This document shows positions 8,226 through 15,226 of a stretch of 34,831 nt of DNA, piece by piece. The DNA lies in the NCBI GenBank assembly GCA_012510335.1, contig JAAZIF010000345.1, positions 1 to 34,831 of the forward strand, given 5' to 3'. Both the position numbers and the translations under genes were made by a program. The notes beneath the pieces were generated by a model. That model did not search any database. It saw only the letters and a program-made list of their open reading frames with translations, and was not told the DNA's origin. The stretch's first letter is position 1. Every line of letters starts with the position of its first letter. The stretch is from Methanomicrobiales archaeon (GTDB lineage Archaea > Halobacteriota > Methanomicrobia > Methanomicrobiales > Methanoculleaceae).

Positions 8226-8344
8226 CTGCGCTGTCCCGCCGCGGGCCCCTGACCATCTGCGTATACCGCGATATCAGAAGGATATCGGGGATCAGAGACA
8301 CACAAGATGCCTGTTACCCCATGGATCCCGGCGGGGCAGGGCAG
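8226..8344 (-). ncRNA. Candidate structured RNA closed by a 16-position helix
   Basis: Bases 8226-8241 and 8329-8344 are near-perfect inverted complements: 15 of 16 positions pair, with one G/G mismatch and one G-U. They enclose 87 bases that hold an internal hairpin of seven perfect pairs (CGATATC and GATATCG around 8258-8278). A TATA-like TTTATATC on the minus strand at 8382-8375 would place a transcript start near 8352, a few bases before the first arm of the helix. I therefore read it on the minus strand. It matches no RNA family I can recognise: no 5S, SRP or RNase P core motifs were seen. It may be a separate RNA or part of the rpl3 leader. Confidence 0.4.
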
Positions 8345-8374
8345 AGCGGTTTCTTAACCATAAGCTTAAAATGA

Positions 8375-8382
8375 GATATAAA
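8375..8382 (-). promoter_or_regulatory. TATA-like box upstream of the rpl3-side structured RNA
   Basis: The minus strand reads TTTATATC inside an AT-rich pocket (about 8355-8400) of an otherwise GC-rich region. Its spacing predicts a start near 8352. The same pocket also contains plus-strand TATA-like sequence (CTTAAAAT at 8364-8371), so the pocket may be bidirectional. Confidence 0.5.
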
Positions 8383-8398
8383 TCTTGTTATCGAATTT

Positions 8399-8518
8399 AT
8401 GGCGATCTGGAAAGAGAAGATTCTCGCTGCAGGCAAAATTCTGCGGTTTTTTGGACTGAAACTCGGACGGGATGAGAGAAGATCTGTTAGCTCATATCCA
8501 GGGATAGCCGTCTCTTGA
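8399..8518 (+). CDS. Possible leaderless 39-residue basic peptide
   Basis: An ATG at 8399 opens a 39-codon frame reading MAIWKEKILAAGKILRFFGL, then KLGRDERRSVSSYPGIAVS. The first half could form a cationic amphipathic helix. A TATA-like CTTAAAAT at 8364-8371 lies about 30 bases upstream, which would suit a leaderless message. Third-position GC is lower than in neighbouring genes, and I recognise no family. It may be chance. Confidence 0.2.
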   Translation: MAIWKEKILAAGKILRFFGLKLGRDERRSVSSYPGIAVS

Positions 8519-8590
8519 AGTGTTGCCACTGATTTGCTACGGCCACCTGGGCATGAGGCCTGCGCTCTTGTGCGCGCTCCGGGAACCGTC

Positions 8591-8995
8591 TCATCCGAAG
8601 TACAGGTCGCCGTCTTCGTTGATGTAGACCTCCACATCCTCGCGGACCTGCCTGCCCCTGAACCGATCGGGGTTGGCATCCCTGAGTCTGTTGATGAGCG
8701 ATACCGTGTCATACTTGACCTTCACCCCCATCTTCTCAGCCTCGGTGTAGATTATCTCGGGAGCCTTGAGCAGGTCAAGTCCGCCCTTGAGCGTACAGAG
8801 GTGTGCGGCGTCAAGTGTATAGAGAAACTCGAGGGTGTCACGCGCCCGTGTTATGTTCTCAAGGGCAGCCTTTTCGATGGTGCAGACGTTAGCTTTTGAT
8901 GTCTTGATGATATCTGCAATTTGTTGCTGCGTCAATCCTTGTTTCCGATATCGCAGTACTTCTTTCTGACGATTGGTAAGCAGACCTTGTTTCAT
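8591..8995 (-). CDS. tfx: Tfx family DNA-binding transcriptional regulator
   Basis: A 134-residue regulator of the Tfx family. The founding member, in Methanothermobacter, was described as binding downstream of the fmdECB molybdenum formylmethanofuran dehydrogenase promoter. The N-terminal helix-turn-helix is clear (MKQGLLTNRQKEVLRYRKQG, then LTQQQIADIIKTSKANVCTIEKAA, about residues 1-45), and the acidic end reads VEVYINEDGDLYFG. The ATG at 8995 gives the family N-terminus; an upstream in-frame extension to 9052 lacks support. A TTTAAATT box at about 9020-9027 is 25-30 bases upstream, so the message is probably leaderless. It diverges from mtd. Confidence 0.9.
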   Translation of the reverse strand: MKQGLLTNRQKEVLRYRKQGLTQQQIADIIKTSKANVCTIEKAALENITRARDTLEFLYTLDAAHLCTLKGGLDLLKAPEIIYTEAEKMGVKVKYDTVSLINRLRDANPDRFRGRQVREDVEVYINEDGDLYFG

Positions 8996-9027
8996 CAAAT
9001 ATATATATGAACACATCAAATTTAAAC
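8993..9027 (-). promoter_or_regulatory. tfx promoter with two ATTTGATG direct repeats 21 bp apart
   Basis: The octamer CATCAAAT occurs at 8993-9000 and again at 9014-9021 (ATTTGATG on the minus strand). The starts are exactly 21 bp apart, two helical turns. One copy overlaps the start codon and the other abuts the TTTAAATT TATA element. This could be an autoregulatory operator; the binding protein is unknown. Confidence 0.4.
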
Positions 9028-9416
9028 ACTTCTGCTTAACACTCTGTCTCAACCTTATTTTTTAAGGATCGTGGATCGAGGATCCATACGAAGAGAGGAG
9101 TGGGGAATAATCGATCCCGGCATCTCCCAACTTTCGACCGAATGGGTATCCCGCGTGCTGGAGGAACCCCCACATTCCGGTTCGCGCCGCCGAGGGCACG
9201 AAGCAGGAAATCCTCCTGCGGATCATGATACATCAGGTCAAGCGGCACAACAGTGCAACGGAGAAGAACGTTACCGGGGACGCTCTCAACCGGCCTGCCG
9301 GGGAATCCGCTCCCAGACGCGGGAGAGAGGTAGAATCACAAACCAGAATGGGCGTGGTGCCACCTAAGGCATCATGCCCCCGGCGAGAGAAGGGGGTAGT
9401 TGACTCCATTTCAAAA
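9028..9416. other. Intergenic region between tfx and mtd
   Basis: No gene is recognisable. Two small hairpins are visible, at 9203-9219 (GCAGGA and TCCTGC, five-base loop) and near 9310-9327 (CTCCC and GGGAG). They are not sufficient to call an RNA. Confidence 0.4.
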
Positions 9417-9468
9417 CGTTTATATGAGAACTCGGTGAAACTATCGTGTTCTCAAATTTTGAGAGGTG
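9417..9468 (+). promoter_or_regulatory. mtd promoter, overlapping inverted repeats and ribosome binding site
   Basis: A TATA box GTTTATATG lies at about 9418-9426, predicting a start near 9447. Two inverted repeats follow. GAGAAC at 9426-9431 pairs with GTTCTC at 9448-9453. A perfect 15-bp palindrome TCTCAAA-T-TTTGAGA spans 9450-9464. The palindrome runs into the ribosome binding site GAGGTG (9463-9468), which sits six bases before the GTG start. The arrangement suggests an operator or a fold that could mask the binding site. Confidence 0.5.
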
Positions 9469-9474
9469 TTTAAA

Positions 9475-10317
9475 GTGGTAGTTAAAGTAGGAATTGCGAA
9501 ACTGGGAAATATCGCCAGTGGTGTAATGGCTGAACTTCTCCTCGATGAGCGCGCCGACCGTGAAGATATGATCACTTTCATGGCGACCTCCGGGACGAAA
9601 CTGCAGCCTGAGGATATTGACCGTGTGGTCAACAATATGAAGGCGTGGGCTCCGGACTTCTGCATCGTCGTATCTCCTAACGGCGTTCTCCCCGGACCCA
9701 CCCAGGCACGCGAGAACCTTGCAGCAGCCGGGATCCCCTGCGTTGTCATCACCGATGATATCACCACCAAGAAGGAGCAGTTTGCTGCCCTCAAGGAGAG
9801 CGAGTTTGGCTACATCATCATGAAGGCTGACGCCATGATCGGCGCCCGCCGTGAGTTCCTGGACCCCATCGAGATGGCGGACTATAACGGGAACCTCGTC
9901 AAGGTGCTCGCTCTCACCGGCGCGTACCGCAAGATGCAGGTGGAGCTCGACAAGGTGGTCGACCAGGTGAAGGCCGGCAAGAAGGGCAAAGACCTTGTGC
10001 TTCCGAAGGTCGTCATGACCGCTGACAGGGCTGTCAGTGGTGAGTTCAGCAACCCCTACGCGCTCGCAAAGGCCCGTGCCGCCTACGAGATCGCGCAGCA
10101 GGTCGCCGCGGTCAACGTTCAGGGCTGCTTCATGACGAGGGAGTGGGAGAAGTACATCCCGATCGTTGCGAGCGCCCACGAGATGATGCGCCAGGCCATG
10201 GTTCTCTGTGAGGAGGCCCGCAGCCTCGAGAAGGCCATGGATGGGGTCATCAGGATGCCGCACAAGAAGACCGGCGAGATCGTCTCAAAGAAGACGCTCA
10301 TCAGCAAGCCTGAGTGA
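9475..10317 (+). CDS. mtd: F420-dependent methylenetetrahydromethanopterin dehydrogenase
   Basis: Mtd reversibly reduces methenyl-H4MPT to methylene-H4MPT with reduced coenzyme F420, a cytoplasmic step of CO2 reduction to methane. From the GTG at 9475 the product is 280 residues, close to the usual length. It begins MVVKVGIAKLGNIASGVMAE and includes DERADRED, IVVSPNGVLPGPTQAREN, YIIMKADAMIGARREFLDP, and a C-terminal part with MTREWEKYIPIVASAHEMM. An in-frame GTG at 9466 overlaps the ribosome binding site and is unlikely. The gene is monocistronic: a T-tract follows. Confidence 0.96.
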   Translation: MVVKVGIAKLGNIASGVMAELLLDERADREDMITFMATSGTKLQPEDIDRVVNNMKAWAPDFCIVVSPNGVLPGPTQARENLAAAGIPCVVITDDITTKKEQFAALKESEFGYIIMKADAMIGARREFLDPIEMADYNGNLVKVLALTGAYRKMQVELDKVVDQVKAGKKGKDLVLPKVVMTADRAVSGEFSNPYALAKARAAYEIAQQVAAVNVQGCFMTREWEKYIPIVASAHEMMRQAMVLCEEARSLEKAMDGVIRMPHKKTGEIVSKKTLISKPE

Positions 10318-10333
10318 GCCGATACCACTTCTC

Positions 10334-10514
10334 TTTTTTTGCGCCCCTTCAACCGATATCTGCCGCGGCAACGGGATCTGGATTTTGTAGCTGTCACCCG
10401 GGGAAGGCCGGGGGGCTGTACGCAGATCCCCAACCCCGGCCGGGCAGGTGGGCCGTGACGGATATCCCATATACAGGATAGAGCCGCCCTCCCATCACCC
10501 CGGCCGGGGTTTTT
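10334..10514 (+). terminator. mtd downstream terminator region
   Basis: A run of seven T at 10334-10340 begins 17 bases after the mtd stop, as expected for archaeal T-tract termination. Further on, 10497-10514 contains a perfect ACCCCGG/CCGGGGT palindrome followed by T, which could be a second terminator. The sequence between them is GC-rich, with no gene seen. Confidence 0.5.
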
Positions 10515-10607
10515 GATCGAGAGACCCGCGCATGGCGATGCCTGCCGTGGCGCACCGTTCCGTGTGGGTATTATAGGGTTGCCGCTCCAACCGGAGTATG
10601 AAGGGTC

Positions 10608-11546
10608 ATGTTCACCATCCGCGAGATCCGGACGGAGCGGGGGATCATCCAGTACCGGAGCGAGTCCCTCACCGGGATCAGGTGCCGGATCAGTCCTGTC
10701 CGGGCCAGACGAGGGATCAATACCCCCCCTGCCATGCTATACCCCCACGAAGGCTGCCCATTCTGTTCCGGGAGCATAGATACTGCCACACCGACATTTG
10801 AGGATGGCAGCCGCCTCAGGCGCGGGGAGAGCGTGACGTTCCCGAACCTCTACCCCTACGCCGAAGACCACGTGGTGACGGTGATCACACCCGATCACTC
10901 AGCTGACCTCTTCGGCCGTCAGAACCTTGCTGATGCCATATCAGGCGCGGCAGAGGCGCTTGCCGGGTCTTCTGGATACGCGAGCATCAACTGGAATCAC
11001 CTGCCTTCAGCGGGCGCAAGCATCGTCCACCCTCACCTGCAGGGTATGGCCGATACGGAACCCACCAGGCTTGCTGACCTTTATATATCCGGCGGCCGCC
11101 GCTACCTCGCTGAGAGAGATCGGATCTACTGGGATGACCTGATTGAGCACGAACGCTCCTCGGAGAGGTTCCTCTTTGAGGACGAGATCTTCTGGTCGGC
11201 AAGCCCGGTTCCCCTCGGCGAGCGGGAGGTGCGGGGTATCCTGCCGGTATCGACACTCCCTGATCTCGAACCCTACATCGAACCGCTGGTCGACGGGCTC
11301 CTTCGGGTGATCGCCTTCTACCGGCACCTCGGAACCCGTGCTTTCAACGCCGCGATCTATTTTGACGCTCCCGGAACGGCAGGAAAGGGTCACCGGGCCT
11401 TCTGCTCCCTTATCTCAAGGTTGAACCCGAACAACCTCTCGATGTGCGATTCGGCGTTCATGGAGCGGCTGCACCAGGAACCGATCGTCCTGACGCTCCC
11501 CGAAGACCTGGGCGCCCTCTTCCGGGGCGGGGCACGCGCACCATAG
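10608..11546 (+). CDS. Galactose-1-phosphate uridylyltransferase family protein (GalT-like)
   Basis: A 312-residue protein of the GalT branch of the HIT superfamily, whose members transfer nucleotidyl groups between sugar phosphates. Visible features are CPFC at residues 50-53 (zinc ligand pair) and SAGASIVHPHLQG at 135-146, with the HPHxQ motif whose second His is the nucleophile in GalT. The C-terminal half (FNAAIYFDA, FCSLISRLN) fits the second family domain. The substrate cannot be read from sequence; a nucleotide-sugar role for glycan synthesis is likely but inferred. A TATTATA element at about 10569-10576 can serve as promoter. It converges on mer. Confidence 0.85.
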   Translation: MFTIREIRTERGIIQYRSESLTGIRCRISPVRARRGINTPPAMLYPHEGCPFCSGSIDTATPTFEDGSRLRRGESVTFPNLYPYAEDHVVTVITPDHSADLFGRQNLADAISGAAEALAGSSGYASINWNHLPSAGASIVHPHLQGMADTEPTRLADLYISGGRRYLAERDRIYWDDLIEHERSSERFLFEDEIFWSASPVPLGEREVRGILPVSTLPDLEPYIEPLVDGLLRVIAFYRHLGTRAFNAAIYFDAPGTAGKGHRAFCSLISRLNPNNLSMCDSAFMERLHQEPIVLTLPEDLGALFRGGARAP

Positions 11547-11570
11547 GGGCTCCGCTCCCCGGTATGAAAA

Positions 11571-11584
11571 TTTTTTACAAAAAA
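11571..11584. terminator. Bidirectional terminator between GalT-like gene and mer
   Basis: Six T (11571-11576) are followed, after AC, by six A (11579-11584). They lie in the 59-base gap between convergent genes and give T-tracts in both directions. Confidence 0.55.
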
Positions 11585-11605
11585 GTGGTGGTTGGTTTTT
11601 CTGCC

Positions 11606-12598
11606 TTACACGATGTACTTGCCGAGCAGGCGGATGGAGTTGGTCATGTCGGGGCCGAGGGGCGAGCCGAAGATGATCTGGGTAACTCCAGCCTTCGTGA
11701 GATCATCACACTTCTGCTTGACAGAGTCAGGGGTTCCGGCAATGGTGAAGGCATCGATCTCCGCGTCGCCGACAAGACCGCCGACGGTCTTGAAGTCGAA
11801 GCGAGCGAGGGCCTCCTTGATCTTGGCGACGTTGTCCAGGTTAAGACCGTGGCGCGTGAGAACCGGGGGCGGAGAGCCTGCGGCGATGAACGCGGCCACA
11901 ATCTTTGCAGCGTTCCGGGCCTTCTTCTCATCCATGTCGATCGACATGGCGGTGTAGGCGCCGACGTCGAACTTCTTCTTGCCGACTGCATCCATCGCCT
12001 TCTTGATGAGCGGGATGGCGATCTCGAAGTCCTTGGGGTTCGATGCGTTGATCAGGGCACCCTCACCGACCTCGCCGGCGAGCTCGAGCATCTTGGGCCC
12101 CTGGGCACCGATGTAGACCGGGATACCCTTCTTGCCGGGCAGGGTGACGCCGGTAAGCTTGGCACCGTCGTAGTCAAAGAACTCCATGTTGCCGGTCTTC
12201 TTGACTTCCTCGCCAGCGAGGAGCTTCCTGATCTGGACGACACCCTCCTTCAGGCGGGAGACGGGTTTGGCGGGGTCGATAGCAAGTTTCGGAAGCGTCG
12301 AGAGGTCACCGGGTCCGATGCCGAGTACGGCGCGCCCGTCGGAGATCTCATTTAAGGTCGCCATGAAGGATGCGATGGCTGCCGGGGTGTCGGTGAACGT
12401 GTTCATGATGCCCGGTCCCATCTTGATCGTATCGGTGTTCGCCGCGATCATGGCGAGGGTCGGGTATGCATGACGGTTGTTGTAGTGATTGGTAATCCAG
12501 GCGTAGTCGATATCCTTCGACTCTGCGAGCTTGGTGTACGTCACCACCTGCTTGACGTTGACAGATCCAGGCACAAATTCAATTCCATATGTGGTCAA
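11606..12598 (-). CDS. mer: F420-dependent methylenetetrahydromethanopterin reductase
   Basis: Mer reduces methylene-H4MPT to methyl-H4MPT with reduced F420, the step after Mtd in methanogenesis; it belongs to the bacterial luciferase-like superfamily. The 330-residue product has YGIEFVPGSVNVKQVV at the start, then TLAMIAANTDTIKMGPGI, AVLGIGPGDLSTLPKLAI, GKKGIPVYIGAQGPKMLELA and ITEAL-type substitutes near the end (GVTQIIFGSPLGPD). The start codon is TTG at 12598: a GAGGTGA site lies eight bases upstream and the N-terminus matches the family. Transcription is probably from the ATATATAT box at 12636-12647. Confidence 0.96.
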   Translation of the reverse strand: MTTYGIEFVPGSVNVKQVVTYTKLAESKDIDYAWITNHYNNRHAYPTLAMIAANTDTIKMGPGIMNTFTDTPAAIASFMATLNEISDGRAVLGIGPGDLSTLPKLAIDPAKPVSRLKEGVVQIRKLLAGEEVKKTGNMEFFDYDGAKLTGVTLPGKKGIPVYIGAQGPKMLELAGEVGEGALINASNPKDFEIAIPLIKKAMDAVGKKKFDVGAYTAMSIDMDEKKARNAAKIVAAFIAAGSPPPVLTRHGLNLDNVAKIKEALARFDFKTVGGLVGDAEIDAFTIAGTPDSVKQKCDDLTKAGVTQIIFGSPLGPDMTNSIRLLGKYIV

Positions 12599-12932
12599 GG
12601 CTAATTCACCTCACTTGAGTAGTTATGTGCAGAGAGATATATATATTATCATTTTGTGTTCGTCAGGTGACATGTACCGCAGAACGGAGCGGTGTAATGT
12701 GTTATCCACGGCGCCCGATGAATCTCTTCGGTTATCCGCAAGAAGGCTTTTTTGTGCGAAGATCGAACCAGAAATTTAGATTCTCCCGAATCAACATGTC
12801 TCACGCCCGGATAGATTACAGAAATATATATCTTTGTCTGATCATATATTCTTAAGCAGTTTCGGGTGATAGGCATGCTCTTTTTTTGCGGCAAGGGGTC
12901 ACGCGAGGTATTATCAGGCAGGGAGTAGATTT
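12599..12932. promoter_or_regulatory. Divergent promoter region of mer and the CetZ-like gene
   Basis: The 334-base AT-rich gap holds a strong TATA run at 12636-12647 oriented for mer, predicting a start near 12615. For the rightward gene there are two candidate boxes, 12822-12832 (AAATATATATC) and 12843-12850 (CATATATT). The ribosome binding site GGGAG at about 12921-12925 precedes the rightward ATG. No gene is recognisable between. Confidence 0.6.
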
Positions 12933-14861
12933 ATGCGGGTACTGGCAATCGGGCTTGGTGGCGCCGGGTCGCGGATCGTGGATGTTCTCCACGACCATGA
13001 CCGGAGAAGCAAAGTCTGCTGCATGAGTGCGGTGGTGATCGATATCGATCCGAATTCCCTTACGCAGCTCCGCTACCTCCCGAAATCAGCAAAAATCTTC
13101 TTCCCTCCAGTCGAACCTGGCGGTATAACAGATATCATCGATATCGGGGAGGTGATGACCCGGATTCAGAGTCTGGATACAATGGAGATCGATGCCATCC
13201 TGCTCTGCTGCGGGCTCGGGGGAAGTGTCGTCGACATCGCACCGCTCATAATCGATGAGATCAGAAAGTCCTACATGGAGCCAATCTTCGCGCTCACCAT
13301 CCTGCCGTGCCTGGACGAGGGGAAGCGGGTCTCGGCCAGGGCCGCCGATGACCTCGATATGCTCCAGGAACTTGCGGATGCCGTCGTCCTCTTCGACAAC
13401 GAGACCTGGTCAGGGAAGATCAAGACCGCTGCCATGACGGAGGAGAAGAGAGTGCATAAAAACAGGCCCTCTCATGGGCTGAGCCCGAGAGACCACTACA
13501 ATATGCTCAACGAGCGGATCGCCCGCCAGGCCGGCCTTCTCCTCCGCGCCGGGGAGTTTAGCGAGCGCGGGATCGAGGTCGGCGAGGTTGTCCTGGATGC
13601 CGGTGAGGTTCTCAATACCCTGAAAGGAATGGGTTTCGTCGCAGTTGGCTATGCGGTCGAGCGCCTGCCGACCGGGTGGTTGGACCTCATTTACCGGCGG
13701 CGGTCGGCGAAGTATTTCATAGAGGGATCGCACGAGAGGGCTGCGCGGATCGTCTCGCTTGCCAAAAAAGCAGTATATGAAGAGATCTCAGTCCCTTGCG
13801 ACCTCACGAGCGCTGATAAGGCGCTTGTGTTGATCGCCGGGCCTTCGGCCGAACTCTCGATGAAGGGGTTTCAGACCGTCAGAAAGTGGATCGACCGGAG
13901 CATCGCGGGGCTTGAGATGAGGTCCGGCGACTACCCGGTAAAGAACACCTCGTTTGTCGGGATCATCATCATGCTCTCAGGACTCTCCAACATCCCCCGC
14001 GTCGAGGAGATCCGGAAGATCCGGACCGAATACCAGCTTGAACTAGAAGGGGAACGGCTCAGGGCCGAAGAGGGGGAGACTGGGGTATCGCCGGGTACCG
14101 AAGGCGAGGATATCCCGTACTCCGCCCCTCCACTTGAATCAGAGTTCCTGGAGGGAAGGGATATGGCAGAACCATCTACAACAGAAAAAGATGAGATGAT
14201 CGAGCTCTCAGGCATCGGTCGGGGCGGCCAGAAGAAAAGGGATGATACCATCGAGATCTTCCCGAAGTACGAGAATAAAGAGGACAACTGCGCTATCAAC
14301 CTCCCTCAGAAGCAGAGAGGAAGGGAGATCGACATAGCAGGGTCGACATCGGTCACCCATTCGGTGCCGGCACCGAAGAACTCGGTATTCAGCCCGAAGG
14401 GTATCAGCCTTGAGAAGACCGCCCCGAAGGATGATACAGTGCCCTACTCTGCATCTATACAACCGGTGCAGCGACCGAAAGACGATACAACGCTCTACTC
14501 ACCATCGATACAGGCGGTGCAGCGACCGAGGGATGGTACAGCACTACACTCCCCATACATGCAACCACTGCAGCGACCGAAGGACGGGGCGCCAGCCAGC
14601 GATCGGGTCTCGCTCGGCCCCGGTATGCGGCGGCCGATCGATAGTGTCCTTGATGAACCAGGCATCCGCATGAAAGAGGTGCTTCCTGAGCCAAAGGATG
14701 ACCTGCTCTGGCGTAGACCTGACCATGGGAGCCCCCGGCCAAAGGAGGTTGACCCCTCGCGCGGCAGGCTCCGGGTGATCGATCCTGCCGGGCGGCAGTC
14801 GGAGAAGAATAATAGAAGAAGGGACAACCAGGGCGACGGTGGGATCACCTGGATCATATAA
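12933..14861 (+). CDS. Divergent tubulin/FtsZ (CetZ-like) family protein with repeat-bearing tail
   Basis: The first 350 or so residues resemble the archaeal CetZ/FtsZ GTPase family: GLGGAGSRIVD at 7-17 (first glycine loop), an acidic strand IDIDP, then LTILPCLDEG at 121-130, VVLFDNETW at 151-159 and YNMLNERIARQAG at 189-201, as in CetZ. The tubulin signature, normally GGGTGTG, reads GLGGSVVD at 94-101, so phosphate binding may be altered. From about residue 380 the protein is a low-complexity tail, probably disordered, with three 17-residue repeats at 498-548. A cytoskeletal or cell-shape role is inferred. ATG at 12933 has GGGAG upstream. Confidence 0.75.
   Translation: MRVLAIGLGGAGSRIVDVLHDHDRRSKVCCMSAVVIDIDPNSLTQLRYLPKSAKIFFPPVEPGGITDIIDIGEVMTRIQSLDTMEIDAILLCCGLGGSVVDIAPLIIDEIRKSYMEPIFALTILPCLDEGKRVSARAADDLDMLQELADAVVLFDNETWSGKIKTAAMTEEKRVHKNRPSHGLSPRDHYNMLNERIARQAGLLLRAGEFSERGIEVGEVVLDAGEVLNTLKGMGFVAVGYAVERLPTGWLDLIYRRRSAKYFIEGSHERAARIVSLAKKAVYEEISVPCDLTSADKALVLIAGPSAELSMKGFQTVRKWIDRSIAGLEMRSGDYPVKNTSFVGIIIMLSGLSNIPRVEEIRKIRTEYQLELEGERLRAEEGETGVSPGTEGEDIPYSAPPLESEFLEGRDMAEPSTTEKDEMIELSGIGRGGQKKRDDTIEIFPKYENKEDNCAINLPQKQRGREIDIAGSTSVTHSVPAPKNSVFSPKGISLEKTAPKDDTVPYSASIQPVQRPKDDTTLYSPSIQAVQRPRDGTALHSPYMQPLQRPKDGAPASDRVSLGPGMRRPIDSVLDEPGIRMKEVLPEPKDDLLWRRPDHGSPRPKEVDPSRGRLRVIDPAGRQSEKNNRRRDNQGDGGITWII
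14424..14576 (+). repeat. Three tandem 51-bp repeats inside the CetZ-like gene
   Basis: Units start at 14424, 14475 and 14526, with a partial fourth at 14577. Each encodes 17 residues of the form P-[KR]-D-[DG]-T-x-x-[YH]-S-x-x-[IM]-Q-x-[VL]-Q-R. The period is an exact multiple of three, so copy number can vary without breaking the frame. Confidence 0.85.
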
Positions 14862-14917
14862 GCACCCGCCATCTTCTCAATATGCCCGCCTCCTGTAGGG
14901 CGCCCTCCAGCGCGGCG

Positions 14918-15226
14918 CTACAGATCCGAATCGATGATCCGGCAGGTGTTCAGGAACCCGTGGCCTGCGGCTGACTGCCTCATCGAGGGTTCTTGGTGGT
15001 CCGGCACTAGATCTCTCTCCTGCACGAAGGAGAGACCGCAGTCGACGCGCTCTACGTGCCGCCGGCCGCGAGATCCGCAAGCCTGCTCGATCTCCAAATC
15101 CGCGCGGTCACGCAGGAGAGAGCCCCACCCGGTCATCTTCTCGCTAAACCACTTTTGCACCGGGGGTTCGTGCGACCCGGTGAAGATTCCCGGGCATTCC
15201 CGTTCTGAATGCATATTCAGGCTCAT
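14918..15226 (-). CDS. Hypothetical 102-residue protein coupled to the Dcd/Dut-like gene
   Basis: I recognise no family. The ATG at 15226 overlaps the stop of the upstream Dcd/Dut-like gene in an ATGA junction, the same coupling seen in the ribosomal operon. Third codon positions are GC-rich like real genes here. The product (MSLNMHSERECPGIF at the start, GFLNTCRIIDSDL at the end) is soluble, charged and contains four Cys (residues 11, 50, 63 and 95 by my count). It may be a real small protein or a chance frame. Confidence 0.4.
   Translation of the reverse strand: MSLNMHSERECPGIFTGSHEPPVQKWFSEKMTGWGSLLRDRADLEIEQACGSRGRRHVERVDCGLSFVQERDLVPDHQEPSMRQSAAGHGFLNTCRIIDSDL

Noticed and set aside
7790..8352. 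RNase P RNA, SRP RNA or 5S rRNA as identity of the structured region
   Set aside because: A minus-strand GGAGGAAAG near 8080-8090 recalls the RNase P core, but the matching downstream core element (ACAGAA type) is absent. The archaeal SRP and 5S signature loops were also not found.
9364..10263. Long minus-strand open frame antisense to mtd
   Set aside because: Mtd on the plus strand is certain and the antisense product is His/Leu-rich with no family features.
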